64,000 nucleotides of DNA from Massariosphaeria phaeospora (taxonomy: Eukaryota > Ascomycota > Dothideomycetes > Pleosporales), in NCBI GenBank assembly GCA_011032825.1, contig JAADJZ010000013.1:1178001-1242000 (forward strand), given 5' to 3'. The notes below the pieces were generated by a model. It saw nothing but the letters and a program-made list of their open reading frames with translations. It was not told where the DNA came from and ran no database searches. Shown one piece after another: positions 52,161-64,000 of this stretch. The position numbers were made by a program, and so were the translations under genes. Each line of letters begins with the position of its first letter. Position 1 is the first letter of the stretch.

Positions 52161-52702
52161 CAGCATAGGGGTTTTTGGCAGTAGGCAGATAGACTACCTC
52201 TGTCTTTACAAGGCCCTGTTGTATCTAGCATACTAGGTAATGTCTATACAGAGCTTGAAGAAGTTAAAGAGCAGGTACTACTTAGGTGCGCATCAGAACA
52301 GAGATGTACGAACAGAAAGACAACCTCTAGGGGAATCCTCTTGACAGCCTAGGAGATATTGGCAACAAGTAAATAGCCTACCTCTGTCTTTACAAAGCTC
52401 TGCTGTATCTAGCATACTAGGTAATACCTAAACAGGGCTTGTAGAAGTACGAGGGCTAGGTTACTACCTGGGTGCGATGGGAACAGAGATGTGCGAACAG
52501 AAAGACAGCTTTTAGATGATCCTCTTGGCAGCTTAGGGGGTTTCGGCAGTAGGTGGATAGTCTTTCTCTGTCTTGACAAAGCCCTACTGTATCCAGTATA
52601 CTGAGTAATGCCTGAATGGGGTTCATAGAAGTAAGAGCGCTGGTGTACTGCCTAGGTGCGCATCGGAACGGAGATGTGCGGGAAACACTGAAAAGGCGCA
52701 CT
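52151..52702 (+). repeat. Three tandem 184-bp repeats
   Basis: Units start with ATCCTCTTG at 52151, 52335 and 52519, exactly 184 bp apart. All contain a version of TACCTCTGTCTTTACAA, GTATCTAGCATACTAGGTAA and a GAACAGAGATGT block. Units differ mainly by transitions. A further copy of the first half lies at 31496-31592. No coding frame or inverted ends; nature unknown. Confidence 0.88.
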
Positions 52703-52817
52703 AGCCCGTTGTATCCTAGCGCCGTCTCGCCCTCTTTCACGTTGCGGCATCGGGATAAACACCAGAGTTGCAGACACACGCAGCCACAACCGAGTGCAGT
52801 GGCTGCAGCCCAGTGCC

Positions 52818-54141
52818 ATGTCTCGCTCCAGCGTCGCGCCGCCGCGCAATCTGTCGCTCACCGAGGAATTGGAGAAGCTGGAGCAGTCCATCACCCTGAC
52901 GCTGCAAGGTAGACCGCCCGCCGCCTGCCCCCCCGCATGCGACTGACGGCAGCAGAAATCGACCACAACTTCAGCCGGGCGCACCGCATCGTGACGACGA
53001 GCATCATCCCGATCATCGAGCAGTACGGCCAGCACTCGGATGCGGTCTGGGAAGGATCGAAGGTGGGGAGTCCAGCAATCCACGCAAGGCGCACACTGAC
53101 GCCGCCAGTTCTGGAAGCAGTTCTTCGAGGCCAGCGCCAATGTGTCGCTTTCCGGCTACGAGGCCGACGACCCGGACGAGCAAACAGCGCACGAGGAGAC
53201 GCAGCAGTCGCAGCTCTACGAGGACGAGACGGTCGAGGACACGGTGACGGGCGCAACGGCAACACCCCCGCGGCCCACGTCGTCGCAGGCCGACCTGGAC
53301 GATTCCCTGTCCTTTAACTCGCCGTCGATGGCACACGCACACAGCACACCGCGGGCGCCCACTACCGGCGGAAAGGAGCCTGTCTTCGCAGAGTTCTCGT
53401 CGCCCTACGAGAACCTCAGGCGGGAGATGGCGGCATCACGCACCCCCAAGCTGGAGCCCACAACCCCGGGCAAGACGCGGAGTCTGCTGGACATGGCCGA
53501 GTCGTCACCCTTCATGCCCTCAACCAGCACGAAGAGAGTGATCAACCAGGACCCTCTGCTGCATCGCGTGCTCGACAAGACCTACCGCGTCCAGGCCACG
53601 CCCTTGATTAGCCCGAGAAAGTACAAGCCGACTGGTGCGTTGACACCTGCAACCGCTCGCCGGGGAGCACCCGCGCCCGGGGGTACCCTCAATCTCATGA
53701 AGTGGGACGAGGACTCGTCGCCGCCGTCGTCTCCCGCGCCGCAGCTCCGCGCAGACATATTCTCGCCGGTAAAGGCGCCGCGAACGCCCGGCGTGAGCGT
53801 GCAGACCCCCGGCAAGGGAAAACAGGCCTTCAGCGTGACTAGGACTGGGGCAGTCTTCGACGACAGTGATAGCGAGGACGACGGCGACGATCTGGGGTTC
53901 AGCCCGCCGAAGACGATCCAGTTCCACATCCCGCAGAGCAAGCTGCTGCAAACGCCTGGTACGTGCGTCCTCCTTCTACTACTACTTCAACTAACATCCA
54001 GCAGCCCGCGAAGCAAGCAAGCGGATTGTCGAGGATCTGCTCATGACGGCTGGCGGAGACATCACGGATACCACGGGCAGCATGGAGGACGACAGCCCCA
54101 GCGTTGTTCGGCGGCAGGTTGATCTGGACGATAGTTTCTGA
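52818..54141 (+). CDS. ASK1: DASH complex subunit Ask1 (kinetochore-microtubule coupling)
   Basis: Exons 52818-52908, 52956-53062, 53109-53958 and 54005-54141 (introns 46-47 nt) join in phase to 394 aa. The N-terminal family core is present: LTEELEKLEQSITLTLQEID, then HNFSRAHRIVTTSIIPIIEQYGQHS and FWKQFFEASANVSL. DASH/Dam1 forms rings on microtubules that link kinetochores to spindle ends in fungi, in the nucleus. The rest is unstructured, with many Ser/Thr-Pro sites (SRTPKLEPTTPGKT, APRTPGVSVQTPGK), as expected for a Cdk1 and Aurora target. It ends VVRRQVDLDDSF. Intron 3 ends in CAGCAG, so two acceptors 3 nt apart are usable (TP-A-R or TP-A-A-R). Confidence 0.93.
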
Positions 54142-54435
54142 GGCTGCATCGGGCGACCATTGGTTTTACGCGGTGTGGCTATGTAGTATGATACCCAAGA
54201 AGCGAGAATGAACTTGGCGTCTATCTGAACTTCGCGATGCCCGCGTTTCCCATCCCATGTGCATGCAGTTGTCCATCCCTGATCCCATGTCAGCGCCCGC
54301 GCTAGCCCCGATCGGCAATAGCGGTCGATCAACACATGCAACTCCGGCCTCGTCATTGCCAGATAATTGTTATTGTCATTCAACCCCCCTCTAAGCTGGC
54401 CTTACCCTCGCTCCCTTCTTCCTAAACCCGCCGCA

Positions 54436-56776
54436 ATGCCCAAGAACAGGCGGCCCCCCACCTCTGGCTATGCCCGGATAGCCCAGGCCGAAGAAGAAGA
54501 CTCCAACGACGAATCCGAAGACGAGTTCCATCAGGACTCGCTGTCCAACACGCAATATGCCCCGATCCAGCCGAAGCGGAACTCCCGCATGCACATGCCT
54601 GCCGACGAAGCATCGCCGAACGCGCGGAGAGGAGCGGCGGGACGGCGCGGGCGGAGCAACTCAGGGGTGGACATCAAGGCCATCAACGCACGCCTAGAGC
54701 GGTGGGCCGACGAGATTGCGCAGAAGTTCAAGATCAAGCGGCAGCGGGACGCGCCCGACGACGAGCCCCTCGAGATCCACCACTCGGTGTTCCAGGCGCC
54801 CGACGGCGTGCGGCCGGCCACGGCGGAGACGCTGACGCACGACTACGAGGGTTCGGCAGACCGCATGACGGCGCTGGAGTTCGACGACACGGTCGAGAGC
54901 GTGCGGGTGGCGATCGAGATGGGCATGCACCCGAAGCTGATTACACAGGGCAGCTCGGGCAGCTACTTTGCACGGAACACGCAGGGCAAGGTCGTGGGCG
55001 TCTTCAAGCCCAAAGACGAGGAGCCGTACGCGTCGCGGAACCCGAAATGGACCAAGTGGATACACCGCAACCTCTTCCCCTTCTTCTTCGGCCGGGCGTG
55101 CCTCATCCCCAACCTGAGCTACATCTCCGAAGCTGCCGCCTACGTTCTCGACACACAGCTGCGCACGAACCTCGTACCCTACACCGACATCGTCTCGCTC
55201 TCCTCGAAATCGTTCCACTACGACTTCTGGGACCGGCGCGCCTTCTACCGCAAGAAGAAGCCGCTGCCGTACAAGGTGGGGAGCTTCCAGGTGTTCTTGA
55301 AGGGGTTCAAAGACGCGAACATCTTCTTGAAGGAGCACCCGTGGCCCGACCAGCACAACTCCGGCTTCAGGACCGACAGTGCGCCGCCCAAGAAGAAGAG
55401 GCGGTGGGCCGAGGAGTGCCGGCCGAGCGGGCTGCAGTCGGACGACGAGGATGAGGAATCGCGCCCGACCACAGCAAACCAGGAGCAGCGGCGGAGAGGT
55501 TTCTGGACAGACGCGCTGCAGCAGTCTTTCCGCGAGCAGCTCGAGAAGCTAGTGATTCTGGACTACATAATGCGGAACACAGACCGCGGGCTGGACAATT
55601 GGATGATAAAAATCGACCAGAGCACGCAAGCGGCGACAATCGTGGCTGAGCCGCCGAAGCTGGACGGCGCTGAAGATAACGAGCACCGGCCGAGCGACTA
55701 CACCAGGCAGTCGATGTCCGAGCTCGATCCCTATGGACGTCGGGAGATCATGACAGCAACCAGCCGATCCACAACGCCCATGCCGAACGCCCCCACTCCG
55801 TCGATCTCGCTCGGTGCCATCGACAACAGCTTGTCCTGGCCGTGGAAACATCCCGATGCTGTAAGGCTGTCTATCTTTATATTTAATCCTAGCTAACGTT
55901 ACTCAGTGGCGAAGTTACCCCTTTGGCTGGCTCTTCCTGCCAGTGTCCCTCATCGGCCAGCCGTTCTCCGAAGCCACACGCCGTCATTTTCTCCCTCTCC
56001 TCACATCGAAGCAATGGTGGAGCGATACACAGCTGGCACTTCGACGCTGCTTCACACAGGACGCAGATTTCAAGGAGCGGATGTATGTCAAACAAATCGC
56101 TGTTATGAAGGGACAGGCCTGGAATGTTGTAGAGACATTAAAAACACCGGACCATGGTCCTCTCGAGCTCACCCGCCGAGCACGTGTATGCGTGTGGGAC
56201 GACCCTGTCGACATTCCCATCGCGGTTCCCTTGCGGACTCCATCTGCGGAGATGCGGCGGAAGCACCAGCCCGACTACCATAAGCCCGACCAGCATGAGG
56301 AAATGGACATTACTGCCCTCTCCACGCCCCCTCCGAAGCCGCAATCCGAGCTCGTCATGACCTCCCCGCCTCTAGACCTGGCAGACGGCAATCGATTCAA
56401 CATGTCTAGACATTCTAGTTCGCTCGATATTAGAGAAAGCGGCGAACACCGACGCGATCCCGCCTCTCCCGCCACTATCCAAGGTGTATCCTGGACAACC
56501 CGCACGGCTGGAGAAACTAGCAATGATCGCCCCGGGTATAGACCTCGTATGAGCTACGATGCTCCTCGCCATCGCCGCGACACGGACTTCCGGAAACACC
56601 ATCGCCGCTACTCGCTCACGTCAAGACGGGGCAACAGTGCCGTGTTCCTTGGCGACGACGACGAAGGCGACCTAGGGTACGCGGCGAACGAGGACTTGGA
56701 AGGGAACCGGAAGAGAGTTGTCGTGGAGCGGTTGGAAATGGTCAAGGGTCGGAATCCCGTCTTCACCTGGTGTTGA
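54436..56776 (+). CDS. LSB6: Type II phosphatidylinositol 4-kinase (Lsb6)
   Basis: Exons 54436-55860 and 55907-56776 (46-nt intron with CTAAC branch) give 764 aa. It phosphorylates phosphatidylinositol at position 4 on endosome and vacuole membranes. The N-terminal 110 residues are acidic, then basic. The kinase domain has the type II nucleotide loop QGSSGSYFARN (171-181), GVFKPKDEEPYA with the catalytic Lys near 191, RACLIPNLSYISEAAAYVLD and the catalytic loop DYIMRNTDRGLDNWMIK (376-392). The second exon continues WRSYPFGWLFLPVSLIGQPF and FKERMYVKQIAVMKGQAWNV, the conserved C-lobe, then a basic disordered tail ending NPVFTWC. The usual palmitoylation CCPCC motif is absent, as in yeast Lsb6. 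Confidence 0.93.
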
Positions 56777-57526
56777 TTCTTTACTTGCTGCATTCTGGTG
56801 GGTACTTTGCATATATGGACGTTGTGAACCTGTTTGGAATGAGGCGCTACATGGTGACGGTGCATTGCTGGAGTTCCATCTTGTTTAGATAAATGCATAT
56901 GCGGCGTTTGTTCGACTTATCTATCTCTATTTCTGCCCAGATGATTGCGCTTGCTCAGGCTTAGCAAATGTGTCTGACTAAGTGCAAGATCCTTTGCGCG
57001 TTGCCTATTCCCCTTGGTTCGGCGAGCCCGCTTTGCAAGATCAGATGACGTGTGCACGGGCGCTGCACTAGCCACGCGTGGCGTTATCGCTGACTGCAAC
57101 TGCCAGACCCGACCTCAACATCAACGGCAACCGTGACTCCATCACGTCACAATATCGCCCGTTCATTGCTTCTCGGCCCTGTGGATGTTCGTTCTGCGCT
57201 CATGTTGATACGGGATTATACTATCGCAGCAGCTGCAGAGCTACGGCTTGAATCTGGACGTCCACCTTTACTACTTCCGCCCGCTGTGGCCAGCGTCTGA
57301 TATCGACTTCCCACAGCGTGCCAGTTCATCGGCCAGCGCGGAAGCGGGACTGTGAGTTGCTTCAGCCAGTGCTGAGCGGTCAGCCTTGCGGAGCTACACG
57401 TAACCAAGAAGTGACTCCGAGGCAAATGTGTTCGCTCCGTTGCTCTTAGGCATCGCACGGCCAACGAGACCCACGCAGAGCGTATACTTTCCTCTCTCAC
57501 CTGCAATCGTTTCTTTACAGGTGATA
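56777..57526. other. Intergenic, promoter of SNF2 gene
   Basis: No gene supported. A TTTACAG at 57514-57520 just before the proposed SNF2 start could be a 5' UTR splice acceptor. Confidence 0.45.
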
Positions 57527-60500
57527 ATGGATCCAGCATGGCTCCTCAACCCAAAAGAGGCGCGCAGACGAGGTATGTCCCCATCATCTCTTAGCTTCTA
57601 CTCTGTCAACTCTCGATTTCCTCCAAGCCTGTGAATGCTTTCCCGCTCCGTCAAGTCAGTATACAGCCCTACCCGCCGCTGGGTGTCCACCGTGAAAGGC
57701 AAGAATCCGTATCGATAGCCCCCGCCGCTATCAAGCTTGTTCCCTGCTCCCGGTTGCCCCCTGCAAAGAATCACGTGTACGTCACGAAGCTGGAGAGCCC
57801 AAGTGGATCCGCGCCGCGTATCTTTTTCTCCACACCCCACACACCTCATACCCCTCCGCTTGCAGGCAGCAGTGCATGAACTGACAGACAAGAAAGGTGA
57901 CGCAACGGTGCAAACACGGTATCAACAGCCGATACAAGCACAGCCGGCTTTTGACCCTCGAGCGCTTCTCAATCCCAAGCTCATGTCGAAGCGCCCTGCG
58001 TCTGAAGGTGAGGCCGATCGCGGACGCGAGGATCCCATCTTCCCCGGCCAGGTGTCTCTCGTCGAGAGGCTCCACAACGTTCACGAGCGAACTGCATCCC
58101 CTGCCAAGAGGATCAAGACTGAGGCCGAGGGCGCACGGCAGCTACCACCGTCAGCCATTGGAAGCAGCGGTGCTCTAGATCTTCAGTCAAACAACAATCG
58201 GGCAACTTCCTCAACCAACAATCAGCCAACTTCCACGCCTGCGGCCACGCACGGCGCCATTGATCTGACCATGGGTAAGTTCACACATCTCGCAGTCAAA
58301 TTGGATACTGACAGCGCTTTAGATGACGACGATGAGCCTCAGGTGATGCAGGACAACGGCATGCAGATCATCTGCATTGGCCGAGTTAAGCAGGCTTACA
58401 TCCAATCTCACACTGTTCCGAATCCAGACCCTAAGAAGTATCGCGGCAATCACGGCTCCCAAGGCAGAATCAAGGTTTCATTCCGACGAGGAGGCGTGCA
58501 GAGGGACACGCAGATCATATTGGTAGTCGATCCCACTGGCAAAGAATTCGGGAGGGTCGACCTGAAGACTGCGCAGGGCCTCGCTCCACTCATGGACGCC
58601 GCGAGGACTAGTGGGCTCATGTGGCTGGCATGGACAGAACAGCGAAGGAAACAGCCCAACGAAGCTGGCCCCGGTACTCCACTCAACACACTAATCGGAC
58701 TGACGCTCCAGCTCTACTGCCCTCGCAAAGTGGCTCGCGACGTGGGACGGTTCCTCAAGGTGAAGGCGATCGATCTCGTTAATCCCGTCCTCGACCTGCA
58801 ACGTCATGACTACTTCAACCCACATACCATGGACTCGTTCCAGGCTTCAGAGGCGGGCGCTTCAACTTTCGACGCTATACCTCCGCACGGTAGACCCACG
58901 GTGTTCAACAATTATGTTCTGCGCAGCATCGAAGAGATTCGCTTCGATGTTCAAAACATGTTCGACACGTACATCAACACTAGCAATCTCCCCGAGCGCA
59001 CCCAGAATCCGATAATCGGCACACAACTGATGGAGCATCAACAACAAGCTCTTCACTTCATGTGGGATCGGGAACAAGACTGGAGCGGTGCCGAGAACGA
59101 CTCACGAAAAGACTCGCTGTTTCAGCCTAAGCATCCGGCACATGGTCCTAAGTTCTACGTGAATGTCATCACTGGCGAGAAGGTCAACGTCAAGCCTGGA
59201 AATGCGCGTGGCGGCATCCTCGCCGACGAGATGGGCCTTGGAAAGACGCTCAGTGTTCTGAGCCTGATCGCGGACGCTGAGTCTCTCGAATGCGCAAAGG
59301 AATTCTCCCGCAAGTCCCATCGCATCTACAACCCCGTCCGGATTTCAACGGTGACCAACAGCAGAGCAACGCTCTTGATCTGCCCACTCAGCACCATGAT
59401 CAACTGGAAGCAACAGGTTGAGGAGCACTTTCCGGCCTCGGCCCGTTTGAAGTGGACGATGTATCATGGAGCCAACCGGAAGAGCCTCACTGCTGAGATC
59501 CTTGCTGATCACGACCTTGTCATCACCACATATGGTATGATCGCATCCGACTACAAGGACAAGAGTAAACCTCTGTCGTATGTCCATTGGTTCCGGATCG
59601 TACTGGATGAAGCGCACTCAATTCGTTCGTCGCACACCCAACAGCATATCGCGGCATGTTCGCTAGCTGCACAGAGGAGGTGGGCAGTCACAGGTACTCC
59701 GGTGCAGAATAAACTCGACGATCTTGGAGCACTGTTCAAGTTCCTCCGCATATCGCCGTTCGACACCACGGCCGGGTTCAGCCAGTACATCCTCAATCCC
59801 TTCAAGAACGCGGACCCTGAGGTTGTCCCGAAGCTACAGCTCCTGGTCAGCTCACTCACCCTGCGTCGTTTGAAGGAAGGCGTTCTCGATCTTCCGCCGC
59901 GGCACGACATCATTGTGAGGTTGGAGTTCTCGAAGGATGAGCGGAAGCTGCATGACTGGTTCGAGAAGGATTCGGAGCGCAAGGTCAATGCTGTGACTGC
60001 AGGCGAGAAGCTGGGTGGCAACAGTTATGCTCGCATCCTCACCTGCATCATGAACCTCCGCCTGATCTGTGCGCATGGACGCGACCTCCTTAGTGACGAG
60101 GCCCTGAAGCTGACGGACGGCATGACTGCGGACAACCCCGTGGAGGTCGACGAAGATGGCGAGCCCAACGTGGCGCCGGCATTGACCAGGACGCAAGCAT
60201 ACGAGATGCTGGAGCTCCTTGAGCAGACTAGCACGGACAAGTGCCAGTACTGCCAGCGCAACATCATCCACTCGGATTCGGAAGACGTGAACGAGGACGA
60301 TAACAGCGTTGCTGGTTTCATGACGTCTTGCTATCACCTTGTCTGCCCCAGCCACGTCAAGCGCTTGAGGAGCGAATGGGCGGCAATCGAAACGCCGGAC
60401 GGGCTCATCACCTGCCAGTTCTGCGACTCGCGCGTGCGACCCGACGTCTTTACGATCAATCACGAGGACTTTATCGCTTTCCAAGATGAGCGGGAGGCTT

Positions 60501-61147
60501 TGAAAAAGGATCCGAAGATGGCCAAGAAGATCGGAAGCTATACAGGCCCGCATACCAAGACGAAAGCTTTGCTGCATGACCTGGGCTCGGACAGGGAGTG
60601 GAGTGTCGCCAATCCGGACGAGCGGCCGATCAAGAGGTATGTATCAATCTTGGATTACTACGAATTGTACTAACGGTGTTGCAGTGTTATCTTCTCCACG
60701 TGGACGACCCACCTCGACCTCATCCAGATCGCTCTCAAGGACCAGGGCCACACTTGGACGCGTCTCGACGGTCGCATGAGCCGACAAGCGCGCGACAAGG
60801 CGCTGCATGCCTTCGCGCACGACGACTCGGTCCACAACATCCTCGTCTCAATCGGCGCAGGCGGCCTCGGTCTCAACCTCACGACGGCCAACAAGGTGTA
60901 CGTGATGGAGCCCCAGTTCAACCCCGCAGCGGAAGCCCAGGCTGTCGACCGCGTCCATCGCCTCGGCCAGACGCGCGAGGTCACCATCAAGCGCTTCGTC
61001 ATGGACAATAGCTTCGAGGAGAAGATGCTCGAGCTGCAGCGCAAGAAGAAGGCCCTGGCGGATCTTACCATGTCGCGCGAGAAGGGCGCTACCAAGGAGC
61101 AGGCGGCGAAGAAGAGGCTGGAAGATCTAAGGTGCTTGTTCAAGTAG
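57527..61147 (+). CDS. SNF2-family ATPase with RING finger (RAD5/HLTF-like)
   Basis: Proposed exons 57527-57572, 57870-58274, 58323-60636 and 60685-61147 give 1075 aa. An N-terminal unstructured part is followed by a region like the HIRAN/β-barrel part of HLTF proteins (MQIICIGRVKQAYIQSHTV...). The ATPase has GGILADEMGLGKT (Walker A about 452-459), ATLLICPLSTMINW, VLDEAHSIRS (DEAH about 579) and AVTGTPVQNKLDDL. A RING-like CQYCQRN...TSCYHLVCPSHV...CQFCD lies at about 791-850. The helicase C part ends with VDRVHRLGQTREVTIKRF. It probably remodels DNA or nucleosomes in post-replication repair, possibly as a ubiquitin ligase. The first intron (297 nt) is long for this genome and may hide a small exon. 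Intron 2 is 48 nt without an in-frame stop. Confidence 0.9.
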
Positions 61148-62747
61148 GACCTGGACTTCATCGCCAGTCTCGGACTCGCGAGCGCGAGCGCTCCCCAGTC
61201 TGGGGTCGCGCCTATCTGAGACGGAGAATCGGGGAAGAATCAACCGGGGCGTGGGGTAGGTATATCGGGCAGGCTGCACAGTGTGCGTGGACATTTTTAC
61301 TGGGGTTGACGATGCATTGCATGGCATGCATGCATGTCTAGCGATGGGTCATTCATTCATCCTCAACCTTTCTACTTTGTACAGCATCAAGCCAAGCTAA
61401 GCTTTCGGCACATAACCCTAAAAAAGTAAGGGCCAGGCCACTTTTCACGACCACGGTATTCATCTCTCACGACAAATTTCATGGCGTTCGTCACGGCAAA
61501 GGAAAGGAAGATTTTATACACTTTGGGTGGGTATATCCTATCCTATTCTCTTTTTCGAATTACTAGCTAGCACTATGCCCCCATCCTCGATAGAACAGCA
61601 CAGAACAGAACAGAATGGTAGCAGAGCAAAGCAAAGCAAGCATGCAAGTGTAGAACAGAACAGAACAGTACAGTTAGAAGAAGAATAATAATGATGCAAT
61701 TGCTATTGTTTCGTGTATATCGTGTGGTGTTTTCTGTTTTTCTCCTACATATCCTGGAATATGTATCTAGGTAGGTAGTCGTCGAACGGACTAGCTGACT
61801 GACTGACTGACTGACTGACTGACCAGCTAGCCGAACCGTGCTCCTTTTCTTTCCTTTCCTTTGCTTGCTTTTCCCGCCCCCATACATAGATTCTTACCAT
61901 CCCCCATCCGTGCTTTTCTTCCGCCCCCATATATAGATCCCCATCCGTCCTCGATCCCTCCCCATCCCCCATCCGTGCTTTCCCGCTAGCGCTTCCTTCC
62001 TTCCATCGCTTCCCCCGCTCACTCCACCGTTTCATCGTCGCTCGCGCAATCGCGAAACTACTTTATTTCAACCACTCTCTTATCAAACACCCTTTCTTCG
62101 TCTGTAGAGGAAACATTGAGAAGGCCTGCACGGTAAGCTTGCAAAGAGTTGCGTTGCGACGATGGCGCGAGGCTGGAACGGGTATAGCGTGGGCCTTTTT
62201 GCGGTCGGTCCACTCGGTCGGATGGAAGGAAGGAAGGAAACCTTGGAAGGCATCGGAGGAGCGGGGCGGATAGGGCTAGCCGAAACTAAAACCTATCCTG
62301 TGCATTGGCGTTTTGAAGTCGGCAGCATCACAACACAGCATAGCACAGCACAGCAAGTAGATCTCTCTGCAAAGAAGAAAAAGTATTGAAGTTGAATAGG
62401 GTATGGACTAGAATAGCCATGAAGAAAGCCACCCGAGGACGCGATGCCCCTGAACTCTAAGTCGGAATCTTCCGGGTAGGTAGATTAGGTAGGTGCGAAG
62501 GCAGTCTATATCTCTACCGAAACGAGTAACTGACCGCCGCCCATTACAAAAGACATCTAGCTGAGCTGAGCTGAGCTGGTGGCTTGCTTCAACGACACTG
62601 AAGCGTTCGTAACGGACACGGAACTCAAATATTGCCGAAGCTCGCGCCCATCGATCGCAAGGGGCGCTGCCGAATACGACTGGACTGGACAGAACGGAAC
62701 TGAGCTGAACGGAACGGAACTGAGCTGAGCTGACGCCGCGAATTCGT
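61148..62747. other. Gene-poor spacer with simple repeats
   Basis: 1.6 kb without a supported gene. It holds a CTGA tetranucleotide run (61795-61823), ACAGA-rich repeats near 61590-61680, C/T-rich tracts at 61850-62030 and TGAGC repeats near 62561-62580 and 62700-62740. Confidence 0.6.
61795..61823. repeat. (CTGA)n microsatellite
   Basis: Seven uninterrupted CTGA units. Confidence 0.95.
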
Positions 62748-64000
62748 CTACAACGTGTAGATGAAGTCCGGGCGCTGGTCGCCCATGTAGCGTATGTCCT
62801 CTGCCGACTTGCCCTCGAGCCAGTGGTCGCGCTTGCCCGCGCGGCGCAGCTTGTTCTCGCGGCGCAGCATCAGGTGCATGAAGACGGAGCCGCCGAACAA
62901 GAACAGCGCCATGTACGCGAGAACCACAGCGTGACCCGTCGTGTACTTCGGCTTCTCCTGCTTCATGTAGATGTTGGACGACACGACGCCGTTCATGTTG
63001 CCGCAGCCGACGACGATGCCGACCATGACGCCGCGCTTGTACACGCCCTCGACGTTGTTGGAGGCCCAGCTGAGCGTGTTGGACACGGTCGGGTAGATGC
63101 CCATGGCGCCGAGGAAGGTGCCGGCGTACTGGACGCGCGAGTTGGTCGAGGCCAGCAACATGGCGAAGCCGACGCAGCCGATGAACGACACCACCATGTT
63201 GCAGTAGCCGCGCCACTTGGTGCGGTCGGCGAGCCAGCCCACGAAGATGGTCATGGCGGCGGCAGCGGCGTACGGCGGGACCGACATGAGCTGGGCCTGT
63301 GTGCCCTGGTAGCCCATGCCGACGAGGATGGTCGGCAGGAACAGACTGAACGAGTACAGCGGGCACAGGCAGCCAATGTAGCACACGGCGTAGCCCCACG
63401 TCTTCCAGTCGGTGAGCGCGGAGAAGATGTAGCGGCGGTTGAGGCTCTCGGTCTCGGCGCGCGCCTGGTTGTCGGCACGCAGGCGGCGGAGCGCGCGCAG
63501 CTTCTCGTCGGCCGTCAGGAAGCGCGCCGTGTCGGGGAAATCAAACACCATCCACCAGCAGAAGCAGCCGACGAAGACGGTCATGAGCCCCTCGAGGATG
63601 ACTGGAGCGCGTTAGCAGAGTTGGTTGCCAGGGGCCGGTCGAACGTACAGATCCAGCGCCAGCCCTCGTAGCCGCCTACACCCCCCATCTCGGTGATGGC
63701 CGCAGCGAGCAGACCACCGAAGGAACCGGCCAGGGCGGCGGCAGAGAAGAACAGAGCCGCGCGGAATCCGAGCTCGGAGCGCCTGTACCAGCATCTAGAT
63801 ACGAGTTAGTTGGTGTTGTGTATGTATGTACGTAGGTAGGGTATCTGCTTCACTTACGAAAGATAGTAGTTGACGCCGGGGAACAGGCCCGCCTCCGCAA
63901 GGCCGAGGAACCAGCGGCAGGCCAGCAGCCCCGCCTGGTTCTGGACGCAGCCCATGAGGGTCATGATGATGCCCCACAGCAGGATAGTCGTGGTGAAGAA
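62748..64000 (-). CDS. ACS/allantoate-permease family MFS transporter (5' part outside window)
   Basis: Partial gene. Exons visible are 63858-64000 (open at the window edge), 63649-63794 and 62748-63601, joined in phase across introns of 63 and 47 nt. Motifs of the anion:cation symporter (Dal5/Tna1) family occur in order: CRWFLGLAEAGLFPGVNYYLSCWYRRSELGFRAA-type helix 4-5 region (shown here in two halves: CRWFLGLAEAGLFPG and YLSCWYRRSE), GWRWIFILEGL, FPDTARFLT, and WASNNVEGVYKRG. The C-terminus reads WLEGKSAEDIRYMGDQRPDF, as in these carriers. It imports small organic anions such as allantoate, nicotinate or vitamins at the plasma membrane; the substrate here is unknown. The N-terminus and first helices lie beyond 64000. 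Confidence 0.9.

Noticed and set aside
53142..54122. Separate gene starting at 53142
   Set aside because: Its first codon is GTG; it is exon 3 of ASK1, whose earlier exons start at 52818.
54702..55454. 250-codon plus-strand frame
   Set aside because: It is an out-of-frame shadow of the phosphatidylinositol 4-kinase, rich in Arg and Ala.
61148..62747. Simple repeats as a centromere- or telomere-like region
   Set aside because: The repeats are short, mixed and flanked closely by normal genes; no telomere-type hexamer array is present.
62823..63671. 282-codon plus-strand frame
   Set aside because: It is antisense to the ACS transporter exons and has the His/Val/Ala-rich look of a shadow frame.

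Overview
The window is nuclear DNA of a filamentous ascomycete (Pezizomycotina). It is probably a dothideomycete, but that rank is an inference from gene-family flavour only. The evidence is genes with short introns of 46-63 nt (GTRNGT donors, CTAAC-type branch points, two GC-AG introns), a DASH-complex subunit, a HET-domain gene, an initiator tRNA-Met with eukaryotic features, and Fot1/pogo transposons whose internal stops look like repeat-induced point mutation (RIP).

Layout. 0.5-7.4 kb: seven consecutive minus-strand genes, each coding a small single-pass membrane protein; at least the first two are clear paralogues. 7.7-9.6 kb: a conserved fungal two-helix membrane protein of unknown function and a Lys/Ala-rich small protein. 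10.0 kb: initiator tRNA-Met. 10.7-14.0 kb: CTF18, the clamp-loader subunit of sister-chromatid cohesion, with an ACGCGT box upstream. 14.6-16.4 kb: a decayed 2OG-Fe(II) oxygenase-like gene. 16.8 kb: a secreted cyanovirin-N-fold lectin. 17.5-20.6 kb: a protein with a row of Nab2-type CCCH fingers. 21.0-23.5 kb: a HET-domain gene.

24.3-28.5 kb: two nested pogo elements. 28.7-36.6 kb: a carbohydrate cluster of a GH31 alpha-xylosidase, an MFS sugar porter and a secreted GH3 enzyme. The last two share a divergent promoter, and the set fits use of xyloglucan-type oligosaccharides. 36.9-44.3 kb: lineage-specific genes (a duplicated CCCH-like protein interrupted by TAG, a kinase-like protein, a 92-aa protein, and a 590-aa protein with a YIG-like motif). 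45.3-47.5 kb: a third pogo element with perfect 47-bp inverted repeats. 48.9-52.7 kb: a Cys-rich/minisatellite gene that changes frame at an ATGA overlap, an acidic unknown protein, and three 184-bp tandem repeats related to a fragment at 31.5 kb.

52.8-61.1 kb returns to core eukaryotic genes: ASK1 (DASH/kinetochore), a type II phosphatidylinositol 4-kinase (LSB6) and a RING-bearing SNF2 ATPase of the RAD5/HLTF kind. 62.7-64.0 kb holds the 3' part of an allantoate-permease-family (ACS) transporter cut by the window edge. Core housekeeping blocks thus alternate with accessory blocks rich in transposons, repeats and broken genes.
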